From positions 1 through 32,351 of the forward strand of contig CAIWWH010000042.1 in assembly GCA_903916385.1 (NCBI GenBank): a DNA stretch of 32,351 nucleotides, written 5' to 3'. Source of the stretch: an uncultured Actinomycetes bacterium. GTDB lineage: Bacteria; Actinomycetota; Actinomycetes; Nanopelagicales; Nanopelagicaceae. The notes beneath the pieces were generated by a model. The model made no database searches. It was not told the origin of the DNA and saw only the letters and a program-made list of their open reading frames with translations. This document shows positions 18,497 through 26,845 of the stretch, piece after piece. The position numbers and the translations under genes were made by a program. Position 1 is the first letter of the stretch; every line of letters starts with the position of its first letter.

Positions 18497-19299
18497 TCAA
18501 GGCAGCGGTCCTTGGTTCTCCGATCAGCCATAGCCTCTCCCCGGCTCTCCATAAACGGGCTTATGAGCTCTTGGGGGTTGCTGGGAGTTACGGTGCAATT
18601 GATTTAATTCCTGATCTAGCCGGCGATTTCTTCTCCCGCGCTCTTGAGGAAGATTGGACTGGTTTCTCCTTGACGATGCCACTGAAGGAGACGATCTTCG
18701 ATTTGGCCTCTGAACTTTCTTTTGAAATTGAACCGATAGCGGCTCGCATGCGCTCGGCAAATACCCTTCTCCTACAGAATGGTCGCTATCTGGCCTCCTC
18801 GACGGATAGAACAGGATTCATGCGACTCTTTGAAGGAGTGACGAAAGATCGAGTCGCAATTATTGGAGGAGGTGGTACAGCGAGAGCCGCGCTAGGAGCG
18901 CTCGATGGAAGTGCCTTAGAAATCGATGTTCTGCTGCGCTCTTCGCACCGGCGCGATGCTCTCTCTCGAATTGCGCAGCGCTCCGCGGTTAACTTCTTTG
19001 GTATGGATCACTCTCTTCGCGGATATGACCTAGTGATTGCGACCGTTCCTAGCGGGGTAACCGACTCGATCGCTGCCAATCTGGACTTTCAAATCCCTTG
19101 TTTCTGTGAGGTTCTTTACAAACCCTTTCCAACCCCATTGCTCGCCAAGGCGCGATCTTTGGGAGGTAGGACTTTGGATGGAATTGACCTGCTTGTGGAA
19201 CAGGCGATGGATCAGGTTGCGATTTTTTCGGGTCAGACTTTTGAGTTTGGCGCGATGCGAAGTGCACTGCAAGCTGTAGGACGCGAACACCTGCGTTGA
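18493..19299 (+). CDS. aroE: Shikimate dehydrogenase (NADP+)
   Basis: Reduces 3-dehydroshikimate to shikimate in aromatic amino acid synthesis. The 268-residue product begins KAAVLGSPISHSLSPALH, the shikimate-binding signature. It has catalytic Lys65 (TMPLKET), Asp105 (STDRTGFM), a Rossmann GGGGTARAALGA nucleotide loop, and GIDLLVEQAMDQ at the C terminus. The GTG start overlaps the mltG TGA (GTGA), giving the conventional N terminus. It is the first of the aro genes in the cluster but is separated from aroC by the A24 peptidase gene. Confidence 0.96.
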   Translation: MIKAAVLGSPISHSLSPALHKRAYELLGVAGSYGAIDLIPDLAGDFFSRALEEDWTGFSLTMPLKETIFDLASELSFEIEPIAARMRSANTLLLQNGRYLASSTDRTGFMRLFEGVTKDRVAIIGGGGTARAALGALDGSALEIDVLLRSSHRRDALSRIAQRSAVNFFGMDHSLRGYDLVIATVPSGVTDSIAANLDFQIPCFCEVLYKPFPTPLLAKARSLGGRTLDGIDLLVEQAMDQVAIFSGQTFEFGAMRSALQAVGREHLR

Positions 19300-19336
19300 A
19301 CTGTGGATGTCGTAAACGCGTCGAGCACGAGATCTC

Positions 19337-19342
19337 TACGCT
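19337..19342 (+). promoter_or_regulatory. Candidate -10 element for leaderless A24 peptidase transcript
   Basis: TACGCT (TANNNT) ends 6 nt before the ATG at 19349. The gene has no Shine-Dalgarno and follows a 49-nt gap. No -35 is evident. Confidence 0.35.
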
Positions 19343-19348
19343 CAGAAG

Positions 19349-19753
19349 ATGCGAGCAGCCCTCCCGCTCATCTTGGTTTTTCCATGGATTACCTACTCGG
19401 ACCTCCGCTTCCATCGAATCCCTAACTCTGCCCTATTAGTTCTCTTCGCCTTGACAGAAGTGGAAGGTTTGACCGCTGGTATCCACATCCCGAGCACCCG
19501 TTACCTCCTTGCCTTATGGATCTTTCTAGGTGGTTGGATTACAAGACTCTTGCTCCGTGGGGCGATTGGAATGGGAGATGTAAAACTCTTCGCACTCTCT
19601 TCCCTTCACTTCGGGACCGTCGAGAGGTGCTTCGACGCTCTACTTCTTGCCTCGATTCTGGGGCTTTTTAGTGCAACTATCGCGCGAAGGAGGGTGATTC
19701 CCTTCGCCCCAGCGTTGCTTTCAGGGGCGTTGCTGGTCATTCTCATCGGGTAG
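19349..19753 (+). CDS. A24-family prepilin peptidase-like membrane protein
   Basis: A 134-residue polytopic membrane protein with the two aspartates of type IV prepilin peptidases: Asp18 in YSDLRFHRIPN and Asp77 in GMGDVKLFA. It has only the peptidase core (three to four membrane helices) and no N-terminal methylation domain, like TadV/CpaA proteins. It could process pilin-like precursors of a Tad/Flp system, but no pilus gene is in the window. An A24 gene between aroE and aroC recurs in Actinobacteria, so position alone does not reveal its substrate. The ATG is the only start available, as the open frame upstream has none. The membrane segments are a visual estimate. Confidence 0.87.
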   Translation: MRAALPLILVFPWITYSDLRFHRIPNSALLVLFALTEVEGLTAGIHIPSTRYLLALWIFLGGWITRLLLRGAIGMGDVKLFALSSLHFGTVERCFDALLLASILGLFSATIARRRVIPFAPALLSGALLVILIG

Positions 19754-19761
19754 ATGAGAGT
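19739..19761 (+). terminator. Stem-loop across the A24 peptidase stop codon
   Basis: An inverted repeat TCTCATC-GGGTA-GATGAGA extends to a 9-bp stem with one G-T wobble. It has no following T-run, so it is not a textbook intrinsic terminator. It may slow transcription or protect the 3' end ahead of the aroC promoter. The stop codon TAG lies at the loop/3'-arm boundary. Confidence 0.35.
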
Positions 19762-19788
19762 TCAGCGCCTCGAGAGATGAGTATCTGA

Positions 19789-19794
19789 CAGAAT
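19789..19794 (+). promoter_or_regulatory. Weak candidate -10 element before aroC
   Basis: CAGAAT lies 6 nt before the aroC ATG, the same spacing as the TANNNT boxes before other genes here, but the first base is C rather than T. aroC lacks a Shine-Dalgarno. Confidence 0.28.
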
Positions 19795-19800
19795 ACGCCC

Positions 19801-20985
19801 ATGTTGAGATGGCTTACCGCTGGAGAATCACACGGTCCCGCACTATCGGCGATTCTTGAAGGGCTCCCAGCTCATGTCGAGATCACTTCACAGATGATAG
19901 ATAGCGATCTAAAACGGCGTCGACTCGGATACGGACGCGGCGCAAGACAGAACTTTGAGGCCGATGTCGTAACGATTCTGGGAGGTGTGCGCCACGGTGA
20001 GAGCCAAGGCGGCCCTATCTCAATTCAAGTGGGAAATTCGGAATGGCCCAAGTGGGAGAAAGTAATGGCGGCAGATCCAGTTGATGCTGAGGAGTTGGCG
20101 GCCCTCGCTCGCAATGCACCGCTAACCCGCCCTCGCCCCGGTCATGCAGATTTAGTAGGGATGCAGAAGTATGCCTTTAACGATGCCAGACCCATATTGG
20201 AGCGGGCGAGTGCACGGGAGACTGCAGCGAGAGTTGCGCTAGGAGCTGTAGCCCGCGCATTCTTAGCGCAGAGTGTAGGTATCCAGATCATGAGTCATGT
20301 GCTGAGCATTGGCGGGGCAGGAAGCGGCACGGAGTATGCACTCCCGACAATTAACGATCGCGAGAAGATTGATGCAGACCCAGTTCGCTCCCTCGATCCA
20401 GTTGCCAGCGCAGCGATGGTTGCCGAGATTGATGCAGCACATGCGGCGGGAGATACATTGGGTGGAGTTGTCGAAGTTCTCGCCTTTGACTTACCACCAG
20501 GTCTAGGTTCTCATACGCACTGGGATCGTCGACTTGATGCGCGCCTTGCTGGAGCGATGATGGGAATTCAGGCAATTAAAGGTGTCGAGATCGGTGACGG
20601 CTTTACGACGGCCAAGCGCTGGGGCTCGGTAGCGCATGACGAGATTGAGCGCGACGCGACAGGAAGAATAGTTCGACGTACAGATCGCGCCGGCGGCACC
20701 GAAGGCGGAATGTCGAATGGCGAAGTTTTGCGAGTCCGCGCTGCGATGAAGCCGATCTCAACCGTGCCGCGCGCTCTCGATACTATTGATGTTGCCACCG
20801 GAGAACCGGCTAAAGCCATCAATCAACGCTCCGACGTCTGTGCGGTTCCAGCGGCAGGAATAGTTGCTGAAGCGATGTGCGCGCTGGTGCTCGCCGATGC
20901 CGTTCTTGAGAAGTTCGGTGGCGATAGTGTGGCTGAGACGCGACGTAACTTTCTCTCATATATAGAATCTCTCGAAATTCGATAG
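19801..20985 (+). CDS. aroC: Chorismate synthase
   Basis: Converts EPSP to chorismate using reduced FMN, the last step of the shikimate pathway. The 394-residue product carries the family signatures [11 protein letters not shown] at the N terminus, [12 protein letters not shown] (~39-50), RPRPGHADL with the conserved His, [28 protein letters not shown], and [17 protein letters not shown] near the C terminus. All are where expected. The ATG gives the standard N terminus ([12 protein letters not shown]). aroK begins immediately after the stop with no gap, followed by aroB and aroQ, forming an aroCKBQ run. Confidence 0.97.
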   Translation: MLRWLTAGESHGPALSAILEGLPAHVEITSQMIDSDLKRRRLGYGRGARQNFEADVVTILGGVRHGESQGGPISIQVGNSEWPKWEKVMAADPVDAEELAALARNAPLTRPRPGHADLVGMQKYAFNDARPILERASARETAARVALGAVARAFLAQSVGIQIMSHVLSIGGAGSGTEYALPTINDREKIDADPVRSLDPVASAAMVAEIDAAHAAGDTLGGVVEVLAFDLPPGLGSHTHWDRRLDARLAGAMMGIQAIKGVEIGDGFTTAKRWGSVAHDEIERDATGRIVRRTDRAGGTEGGMSNGEVLRVRAAMKPISTVPRALDTIDVATGEPAKAINQRSDVCAVPAAGIVAEAMCALVLADAVLEKFGGDSVAETRRNFLSYIESLEIR

Positions 20986-21501
20986 ATGCAACGCGCGATT
21001 CTCATTGGCGCTCCTGGTTCGGGTAAGAGCAGTGTAGGTAAGGCGCTCTCTCGCGAACTTTCAACAAGTTTTGCAGATACTGATGCGCTGATTGTTGAAA
21101 AGACCGGGGAATCTATTCCTGAGATCTTTGCGAGCCAAGGTGAAAAAGGATTCCGAGCAATTGAACGCGAAGTGGTATTACAGACTCTGGCTTCCAACAT
21201 AGGAGTGATTGCTTTGGGGGGAGGCTCGGTCCTCGATCCCGATGTGCAGGTGGCGATCTCCAAAAGCACAGCCGAGGTGATCTTTCTCCGAGTAGGCGTG
21301 GCTAATGTCCTCGCCAGAGTGAGTTCCAAAGGGGATCGGCCCTTGATCGCTGAGGATCCTGAAAGGCAATGGCGAGATATTTTTGCAGCCCGCGAACCTA
21401 TCTATACAAGTTTGGCGACAATTGAAGTAACTAGCGATAACAAAAAGCCGTATGAAGTTGCTCGCGAACTTATGGAGCGAATGGGGTTGACTCATGGTTA
21501 A
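20986..21501 (+). CDS. aroK: Shikimate kinase
   Basis: Phosphorylates shikimate at O3 with ATP. The 171-residue P-loop kinase shows Walker A GAPGSGKSSVG, the shikimate-binding DTDALIVEKTG and FRAIEREVV (Asp and Arg), ALGGGSVL, and the lid arginine in KGDRPL. It starts at the base after the aroC stop and overlaps aroB by 8 nt (ATGGTTAA). No separate ribosome site is obvious, so translational coupling is likely. Confidence 0.96.
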   Translation: MQRAILIGAPGSGKSSVGKALSRELSTSFADTDALIVEKTGESIPEIFASQGEKGFRAIEREVVLQTLASNIGVIALGGGSVLDPDVQVAISKSTAEVIFLRVGVANVLARVSSKGDRPLIAEDPERQWRDIFAAREPIYTSLATIEVTSDNKKPYEVARELMERMGLTHG

Positions 21502-22552
21502 GATCGAAGTGAGAGCAGAGATTGCATATGAGGTTGAAGTTGGTGGTGAGTGGAGAGCCTTCCTCGAGGGAATTCTTGCCTCTCATAAGAAAGTGCTGAT
21601 AGTCGCCCCTGCCTACATTGTGGAAGTTGCCTCCTTGCAGAGTTTGGCGGTGGCGTCCAATATTTTCCTCTTCGTTACCCCAGATGGCGAAGCACAGAAA
21701 GAGTATGCGACCCTTGAGAGGATCTGGACGCTCCTCGGTAGCGCAGAATTTGGAAGAACAGATGCGCTGGTAGCGATAGGGGGAGGAGCCACCACTGATT
21801 TAGGTGGCTTCGCCGCCGCTTGCTGGTTGCGCGGCATCGCTTGGTATGCAATTCCCACCACTCTGGCGGGAATGGTTGATGCATCCGTGGGAGGCAAGAC
21901 GGGAATCAATACCGCGGCTGGTAAGAATTTGGTAGGAGCGTTCTATTCGCCTAAAGGGGTCTGCGCAGATATCTCATGGCTAGAGACCCTCTCAGATCGT
22001 GATTTTTCAGCTGGTCTCGCTGAAGTAATTAAAACTGGTTACATCCGGGATTTATCCATCCTAGAACTCCTGAACGGTGCTACCACGCTTGAGGGTGCAC
22101 GGTCCATCGCTTATGAGCTAGTAGGCAAGAGTGTCGCCGTGAAGGCAGCCGTTGTCTCTGCGGACTTCAAGGAGGGCAAGCTCCGTGAAATATTGAATTT
22201 CGGCCACACTCTCGGTCACGCGCTCGAAAAGAGCTCTCACTATTCCCTGCGCCACGGTGAAGCTATTTCTATAGGTTTGCACTTTGCTGCCCTTCTCAGC
22301 CAGAGCGAATTGGGATTTTCCGAGCGCGAGGCTACGCAGTTGCGAGCTCTGCTAGAGAAATTTGACCTTCCAACCACGGTTCGTGCGAAGGAGTATGAAT
22401 TCGCCAACCTCCTTGCCCTGATGGTGGGAGATAAGAAGAGCCGCGATGGTCGAATTCGTTTTGTGGGTCTACGCACCCCGGGTGAACCAGATTGGATTGA
22501 GGCGGCTACTCCCGAAATATTGTTGAGTACCTATGAGAAGATTGCGCTATGA
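21494..22552 (+). CDS. aroB: 3-dehydroquinate synthase
   Basis: Cyclises DAHP to 3-dehydroquinate using NAD+ and a divalent metal. The 352-residue protein contains the NAD-binding LVAIGGGATTDLGGFAA, TTLAGMVDASVGGKTGIN, KNLVGAFYSP, and the metal ligands in GLAEVIKTGYI (Glu), FGHTLGHALE (His) and RHGEAISIG (His). These are all characteristic of true AroB rather than the sugar-cyclase paralogues. Start overlaps aroK by 8 nt and its end overlaps aroQ as ATGA. Confidence 0.96.
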   Translation: MVKIEVRAEIAYEVEVGGEWRAFLEGILASHKKVLIVAPAYIVEVASLQSLAVASNIFLFVTPDGEAQKEYATLERIWTLLGSAEFGRTDALVAIGGGATTDLGGFAAACWLRGIAWYAIPTTLAGMVDASVGGKTGINTAAGKNLVGAFYSPKGVCADISWLETLSDRDFSAGLAEVIKTGYIRDLSILELLNGATTLEGARSIAYELVGKSVAVKAAVVSADFKEGKLREILNFGHTLGHALEKSSHYSLRHGEAISIGLHFAALLSQSELGFSEREATQLRALLEKFDLPTTVRAKEYEFANLLALMVGDKKSRDGRIRFVGLRTPGEPDWIEAATPEILLSTYEKIAL

Positions 22553-22989
22553 CTAGCGCGTCGAAGATTCTCGTCCTCAATGGACCCAATTTAGACCGCC
22601 TCGACCTAAGAGATTCTGCGATTTATGGCATGATGAATTTTACGCAACTCTCAGAATTTGTTTTACGAAACGCCTCCGATTTGGGACTCGAAGCCGAGGT
22701 TCGTCAGAGCAATTCCGAGGTCGAAATCATCACCTGGCTCCATGAAGCGGCAGATGGCCGCAATCCCGTGATTCTCAACCCTGCCGCCTTCACGCATTAC
22801 TCCTATGCGATACGTGATGCCGCCGCGATGCTCAAGGCGCCCCTGATAGAGGTGCATCTCAGCAATCCTTTGGCACGGGAGGAATTCCGCCATACATCCG
22901 TTATTTCCGGTGTGGCTCAGGGCACTATCGGGGGTTTTGGGCCTGATTCATACCGACTAGCACTCCTCGCGATGAAAGAGTTGATCTAA
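22549..22989 (+). CDS. aroQ: 3-dehydroquinate dehydratase, type II
   Basis: Dehydrates 3-dehydroquinate to 3-dehydroshikimate as a dodecameric type II enzyme. The 146-residue product has [12 protein letters not shown] at the start, lid-loop Arg21 and catalytic Tyr26 (LRDSAIYG), the substrate-binding [17 protein letters not shown], and His103 in EVHLSNP. The lid differs from the familiar GRREPxxYG form (here DLRDSAIYG), though Arg and Tyr are kept. Starts with an ATGA overlap with aroB. The 20-nt gap to efp contains a candidate promoter -10. Confidence 0.95.
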   Translation: MTSASKILVLNGPNLDRLDLRDSAIYGMMNFTQLSEFVLRNASDLGLEAEVRQSNSEVEIITWLHEAADGRNPVILNPAAFTHYSYAIRDAAAMLKAPLIEVHLSNPLAREEFRHTSVISGVAQGTIGGFGPDSYRLALLAMKELI

Positions 22990-22997
22990 CCTTCAGG

Positions 22998-23003
22998 TAT
23001 TCT
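22998..23003 (+). promoter_or_regulatory. Candidate -10 element for leaderless efp-nusB transcript
   Basis: TATTCT (TANNNT) ends 6 nt before the efp ATG. No Shine-Dalgarno lies between. The position predicts a transcript beginning at the start codon itself. No good -35 is seen. Confidence 0.45.
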
Positions 23004-23009
23004 GCCCCA

Positions 23010-23573
23010 ATGGCTACTACAAATGACCTTAAGAATGGCATGACCCTTGAGATCGAGGCGAAGCTCTGGACAGTCGTCGAATTTCAGCATGTAAAGCCCG
23101 GCAAGGGCCCCGCATTCGTTCGCACAAAATTGAAGTTGGTTCCTGGTGGAAAAGTTGTTGAGAGAACCTTTAACGCAGGAGTAAAGGTGGAGGTCGCGCA
23201 ACTCGAGAAGCGCGATATGCAATTCCTCTACCGTGATGGCGATGGCTTCATCTTCATGGATACCCAAAATTATGACCAGATCTCTATTAGCCCAGAGGTG
23301 GTTGGAGACGCAGCCGACTACATGCTCGAGAACGTCGAGGCTGTGGTCGCTGTACACGAGGGGAATCCTCTCTACATCGAGCTTCCAGCTTCAGTTGAGC
23401 TGACGGTGACATACACGGAACCAGGACTACAGGGAGATCGTTCCTCTGGTGGAACTAAGCCGGCAACCGTCGAAACAGGAATTCAGATTCAGGTTCCCCT
23501 CTTTATCAAGCAAGACGAGAAGGTTCTTGTTGATACGCGTACAGGTGCATACCTGGGCCGCGCCAGCTCCTAG
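23010..23573 (+). CDS. efp: Translation elongation factor P
   Basis: EF-P helps the ribosome form peptide bonds at proline stretches. The 187-residue product has the normal three-domain layout, starting [15 protein letters not shown]. Domain I carries [15 protein letters not shown], with the tip lysine at position 32 in a PGKGP loop. That loop belongs to the actinobacterial subfamily reported to work without lysine modification, so no EpmA/YmfI-type modifier is required; this is known for the family, not shown here. nusB follows after 5 nt. YebC, recently linked to the same stalling problem, is encoded in the same window. Confidence 0.97.
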   Translation: MATTNDLKNGMTLEIEAKLWTVVEFQHVKPGKGPAFVRTKLKLVPGGKVVERTFNAGVKVEVAQLEKRDMQFLYRDGDGFIFMDTQNYDQISISPEVVGDAADYMLENVEAVVAVHEGNPLYIELPASVELTVTYTEPGLQGDRSSGGTKPATVETGIQIQVPLFIKQDEKVLVDTRTGAYLGRASS

Positions 23574-23578
23574 TCGTA

Positions 23579-23989
23579 ATGAGTGCTCGTCGTAAGGCGC
23601 GTAAGCGCGCCCTAGATATTCTCTTTGAAGCGGATATGCGTGGGGTGAGTGCTGTTGTGCTGCTCGAGGAGCGCCCAGTCGATGAGATCTCCGAGGGCCA
23701 GTACTCCCGCGAACTGGTTCAAGGGGTCACCCTGAACCAGCCGAAGATCGATGAATTGATCCACACCTACGCTGAGGGCTGGGATATGGACCGGATGCCG
23801 ACTGTTGATAGAAATCTTCTCCGCATTGCGCTCTTCGAGATCCTCTGGCTCGGCGACTTGGATGACAAGATCGCAGTCTCAGAGGCCGTTGAAATCGCTC
23901 AGGAGTTATCAACCAAGGATTCGGCCGCCTATATCAACGGCATCCTTGGGCGAGTCATTCTCTTGAAGTCGGTTATCTCCCTGACCTAG
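23579..23989 (+). CDS. nusB: Transcription antitermination factor NusB
   Basis: A 136-residue all-helical NusB protein beginning MSARRKARKRALDILFEADMRG, the basic box A RNA-binding helix. It continues with DRMPTVDRNLLRIALFEILWL and AVSEAVEIAQELSTKDSAAYINGILG, which are diagnostic. With NusE (S10) it binds boxA RNA and promotes rRNA operon antitermination. It is co-transcribed with efp (5-nt gap), as in many bacteria. The pyr operon promoter and leader follow within 77 nt. Confidence 0.96.
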   Translation: MSARRKARKRALDILFEADMRGVSAVVLLEERPVDEISEGQYSRELVQGVTLNQPKIDELIHTYAEGWDMDRMPTVDRNLLRIALFEILWLGDLDDKIAVSEAVEIAQELSTKDSAAYINGILGRVILLKSVISLT

Positions 23990-23998
23990 AGCTACTGT

Positions 23999-24004
23999 TA
24001 GAAT
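23999..24004 (+). promoter_or_regulatory. Candidate -10 element of the pyr operon promoter
   Basis: TAGAAT is a near-ideal -10 hexamer, predicting transcription start at about 24010-24012 and a leader of roughly 55 nt before pyrR. No good -35 is found at normal spacing; TTGAAG upstream is too distant. A small stem-loop GCGG-GGTTA-CCGC (24011-24023) would form the very 5' end of the transcript. Confidence 0.5.
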
Positions 24005-24025
24005 GCACTAGCGGGGTTACCGCAG

Positions 24026-24061
24026 ATCCTTTAACTGACGTCCTGTGAGGCGGCAAAGGAG
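24026..24061 (+). promoter_or_regulatory. PyrR-binding RNA hairpin that includes the pyrR Shine-Dalgarno
   Basis: The leader folds with an outer 6-bp stem TCCTTT (24027-24032) with AAAGGA (24055-24060). An inner stem CGTC (24039-24042) pairs with GGCG (24049-24052) and closes the six-base loop CTGTGA. The GTCC-GAGGC core closely matches the Bacillus PyrR-binding consensus (loop CAGAGA). The outer stem buries AAAGGAG, the ribosome site for pyrR. Binding of PyrR with UMP should therefore stabilise the hairpin and block translation, like the mechanism reported in Mycobacterium smegmatis. No antiterminator/terminator pair is seen. Confidence 0.8.
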
Positions 24062-24066
24062 TACTG

Positions 24067-24588
24067 ATGAGTGTTGTCTTGGAACAGAGCGAGATTGAGC
24101 GTTCACTCAAACGCATTGCGCATGAAATCATTGAACGAAACCACGGCTTAGATTCCGTAATCCTCATGGGTATCCCCACTCGCGGTGTTACGTTGGCACA
24201 GAGAATCGGCGAGTTTTTAAGGAACATTGAGAAGCCAGTGCCAGTCGGAACGTTAGATATAACAATGTTTCGAGATGACTTGCGCTTGCGTCCACCGCGC
24301 GCCTTGGCAAAGACCGAGATCCCTGCGGAAGGCATAGAAGGCAGAGATTTAATCTTGGTCGATGACGTTCTCTTTTCTGGTCGCACCATTCGAGCGGCAC
24401 TTGATGCAATTGGAGAGTTGGGACGCCCGCGCTCCGTACAACTCGCTGTTTTGATCGACCGCGGTCACCGGCAACTTCCCATTCGGGCCGACTTTGTTGG
24501 AAAGAACATTCCCACCAACGCGCGAGAGAACGTCAGGGTGCAATTGCTCGAAGTTGACGGACTCGATCAAGTGGAAGTGGGCATCTGA
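24067..24588 (+). CDS. pyrR: Bifunctional pyr operon regulator / uracil phosphoribosyltransferase PyrR
   Basis: PyrR senses UMP/UTP and binds pyr leader RNA; many homologues also have uracil phosphoribosyltransferase activity. The 173-residue product shows the PRPP-binding loop [18 protein letters not shown], the flexible-loop region [14 protein letters not shown], and the PyrR-specific [19 protein letters not shown]. It has a strong Shine-Dalgarno (AAAGGAG, 5 nt spacing) that lies inside the PyrR-binding hairpin upstream, pointing to autoregulation. It overlaps pyrB by one base (TGATG). Confidence 0.97.
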   Translation: MSVVLEQSEIERSLKRIAHEIIERNHGLDSVILMGIPTRGVTLAQRIGEFLRNIEKPVPVGTLDITMFRDDLRLRPPRALAKTEIPAEGIEGRDLILVDDVLFSGRTIRAALDAIGELGRPRSVQLAVLIDRGHRQLPIRADFVGKNIPTNARENVRVQLLEVDGLDQVEVGI

Positions 24589-25547
24589 TGAAGAGGGCAC
24601 ATCTCTTATCTACCCAGGAACTTACACGAGCAGACGCTCTCGAAATACTTGACACCGCACGCCAACTCTCCCGCGCCACCGATGGTGCAATTCGTAAACT
24701 TCCGACCCTGCGCGGAAGAACTGTGGTTAACCTCTTCTTTGAGGATTCGACTCGCACTCGATTGAGTTTTGAGGCGGCCGCCAAGAGACTATCCGCAGAT
24801 GTCATCAATTTTTCTGCCAAAGGTTCAAGCGTTAGCAAGGGTGAATCTCTGAAAGATACGGCTCAAACCCTCGAAGCCATGGGCGGAGAGTTGATGATTA
24901 TTCGTCACTCTGCTTCGGGCGCCGCACAGCGTCTTGCCGAGTCGGGTTGGGTTAAATCGCATATCGTTAACGCCGGTGATGGCATGCACGAGCATCCAAC
25001 GCAAGCTCTCTTGGATGCATTCACAATAAGAAGCCACTTCCCGGAGTTTGATCGTGATTTCACGGGTCTTCGCATCGGGATCGTTGGTGACATTCTGCAC
25101 TCCAGAGTTGCGCGAAGTAACGCCCAACTCCTGACACTGCTCGGCGCGGATGTTGTTCTGATAGCTCCACCAACGCTTCTTCCTATTGGTGTCGATACGT
25201 GGCCAGTCAAAATTTCCTATGATCTAGATTCAGAAATTTCTTCGCTTGATGCGATCATGGCGCTACGCGTGCAGAGCGAGAGAATGAATGACGCCTTCTT
25301 CCCGAGCGAACGCGAATACGCGCGAGAATATGGTTTAGCGGGCTCGCGATTGAGAGCACTCAAGAAGAACGCGATCATCATGCATCCCGGTCCAATGAAT
25401 CGAGGGCTCGAGATATCGGCAGAGGGTGCCGATTCAAAACAATCAGTCATTCTCGAACAGGTAGCTAATGGCGTCCTTGTGCGCATGGCAGTTTTGTACT
25501 TGCTGATGGGTGGGGCGCCTATCCCGACTGAAGGAGTATTGGTATGA
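24588..25547 (+). CDS. pyrB: Aspartate carbamoyltransferase catalytic subunit
   Basis: Condenses carbamoyl phosphate with aspartate in step 2 of UMP synthesis. The 319-residue product has the carbamoyl-phosphate site [13 protein letters not shown], the [12 protein letters not shown] motif, [12 protein letters not shown], and MHPGPMNRG, all typical of PyrB. No pyrI regulatory gene is present, as usual for Actinobacteria; control is by PyrR instead. The start overlaps pyrR by 1 nt and its end overlaps pyrC as ATGA. Confidence 0.97.
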   Translation: MKRAHLLSTQELTRADALEILDTARQLSRATDGAIRKLPTLRGRTVVNLFFEDSTRTRLSFEAAAKRLSADVINFSAKGSSVSKGESLKDTAQTLEAMGGELMIIRHSASGAAQRLAESGWVKSHIVNAGDGMHEHPTQALLDAFTIRSHFPEFDRDFTGLRIGIVGDILHSRVARSNAQLLTLLGADVVLIAPPTLLPIGVDTWPVKISYDLDSEISSLDAIMALRVQSERMNDAFFPSEREYAREYGLAGSRLRALKKNAIIMHPGPMNRGLEISAEGADSKQSVILEQVANGVLVRMAVLYLLMGGAPIPTEGVLV

Positions 25548-26845
25548 GTAGCGCAGACTTTCTCCTTCGAAACGTTCTGACAGCAGATCAAGTCCGAGTG
25601 GACATTGAGGTGGTGGCAGGCACGATCTCCCGCATCGGAGGCGAGTTAACCTCCCCCTTCCCGGTCGTTGAAGGTAACCAGAACCTGGTTCTTCCAGGCC
25701 TCGTCGATTTGCATACCCACCTGCGCGAACCTGGGAAGGAGAGCTCTGAAACAGTCCTCTCTGGTAGCCAGGCCGCGGTTAAAGGTGGCTACCTCGCGCT
25801 CAGTGCAATGGCCAACACCTCTCCTGTAGCAGATACCGCTGGAGTTGTGGAGCAGGTAGCCCGCTTGGGGCGCGATGCCGGCCTCTGTGATGTCTTCCCA
25901 ATTGGCGCCGTTACTGTTGGATTGAAAGGGGAATCGCTTGCTGAACTCGCGGCCATGGCTCACTCGGCTGCGAAGGTACGGATATTTAGCGATGATGGAA
26001 ATTGTGTGAGCGATCCTCTCCTAATGCGGCGTGCTTTGGAGTACGTGAAGTCCTTTGGAGGAGTCATAGCTCAACATGCCCAAGAGCCGAAGTTGACCTC
26101 TGGCGCGCAGATGAATGAAGGCGTGGTTTCCAGTCGGTTGGGGCTTAAAGGTTGGCCGGCAGTGGCCGAGGAGTCGATCATCGCTCGGGATATCCTGATG
26201 GCACAGTATGTGGGCAGTCGTTTACATATCTGTCACCTCACTACCAAAGGGGGAGTTGAATTGGTGCGCTGGGCGAAGAGTCAGGGCATGGCGGTCACGG
26301 CGGAAGTGACCCCGCACCATCTCCTTCTCACGGACGAGTTAGCAAATTCCTTCGACCCGGTTTATAAGGTGAATCCTCCACTTCGAACGCAAGCGGATGT
26401 CTCCGCCCTGCGAGCGGGGTTAGCCGATGGCACCATCGATATCGTCGCGACGGATCATGCCCCTCACCCATCTGAGGAGAAAGATTGCGAATGGAGCGCT
26501 GCAGCATTCGGCATGGTGGGGCTAGAGACAGCCCTCTCGGTAGTCGTCGAGACAATGATAGATACTGGCCTCATGGAATGGGAGAAGTTGGTCGATCGTA
26601 TGTCATTAGCCCCAGCTGCAATAGGAGGATATGAGGATCATGGCGCTATCGCCGTTGGACGTCCCGCCAACTTCGTAGTCGTCAATCCCAAGGAGCGTTG
26701 GACAGTAGATCGCCGCACCCTTCAATCAAAGAGCTCGAACACTCCGTTTGATGGCAGGTCTCTACCTGCCAAGGTCGTGCACGCCTTCTACCGCGGCGTC
26801 CAGGTATTGAACGATGGCCAGCTGACAGGATCAAAATATGAGTAA
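25544..26845 (+). CDS. pyrC: Dihydroorotase
   Basis: A 433-residue amidohydrolase-superfamily zinc enzyme that cyclises carbamoyl aspartate. Motifs in order: [13 protein letters not shown] (metal His pair), [37 protein letters not shown] (His), [12 protein letters not shown] (His), and [14 protein letters not shown] (Asp). The FSDDG pattern and length fit the bacterial long-form (B. subtilis-like) dihydroorotases rather than E. coli PyrC. Start overlaps pyrB (ATGA) and its end overlaps carA by 8 nt. Confidence 0.96.
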   Translation: MSSADFLLRNVLTADQVRVDIEVVAGTISRIGGELTSPFPVVEGNQNLVLPGLVDLHTHLREPGKESSETVLSGSQAAVKGGYLALSAMANTSPVADTAGVVEQVARLGRDAGLCDVFPIGAVTVGLKGESLAELAAMAHSAAKVRIFSDDGNCVSDPLLMRRALEYVKSFGGVIAQHAQEPKLTSGAQMNEGVVSSRLGLKGWPAVAEESIIARDILMAQYVGSRLHICHLTTKGGVELVRWAKSQGMAVTAEVTPHHLLLTDELANSFDPVYKVNPPLRTQADVSALRAGLADGTIDIVATDHAPHPSEEKDCEWSAAAFGMVGLETALSVVVETMIDTGLMEWEKLVDRMSLAPAAIGGYEDHGAIAVGRPANFVVVNPKERWTVDRRTLQSKSSNTPFDGRSLPAKVVHAFYRGVQVLNDGQLTGSKYE

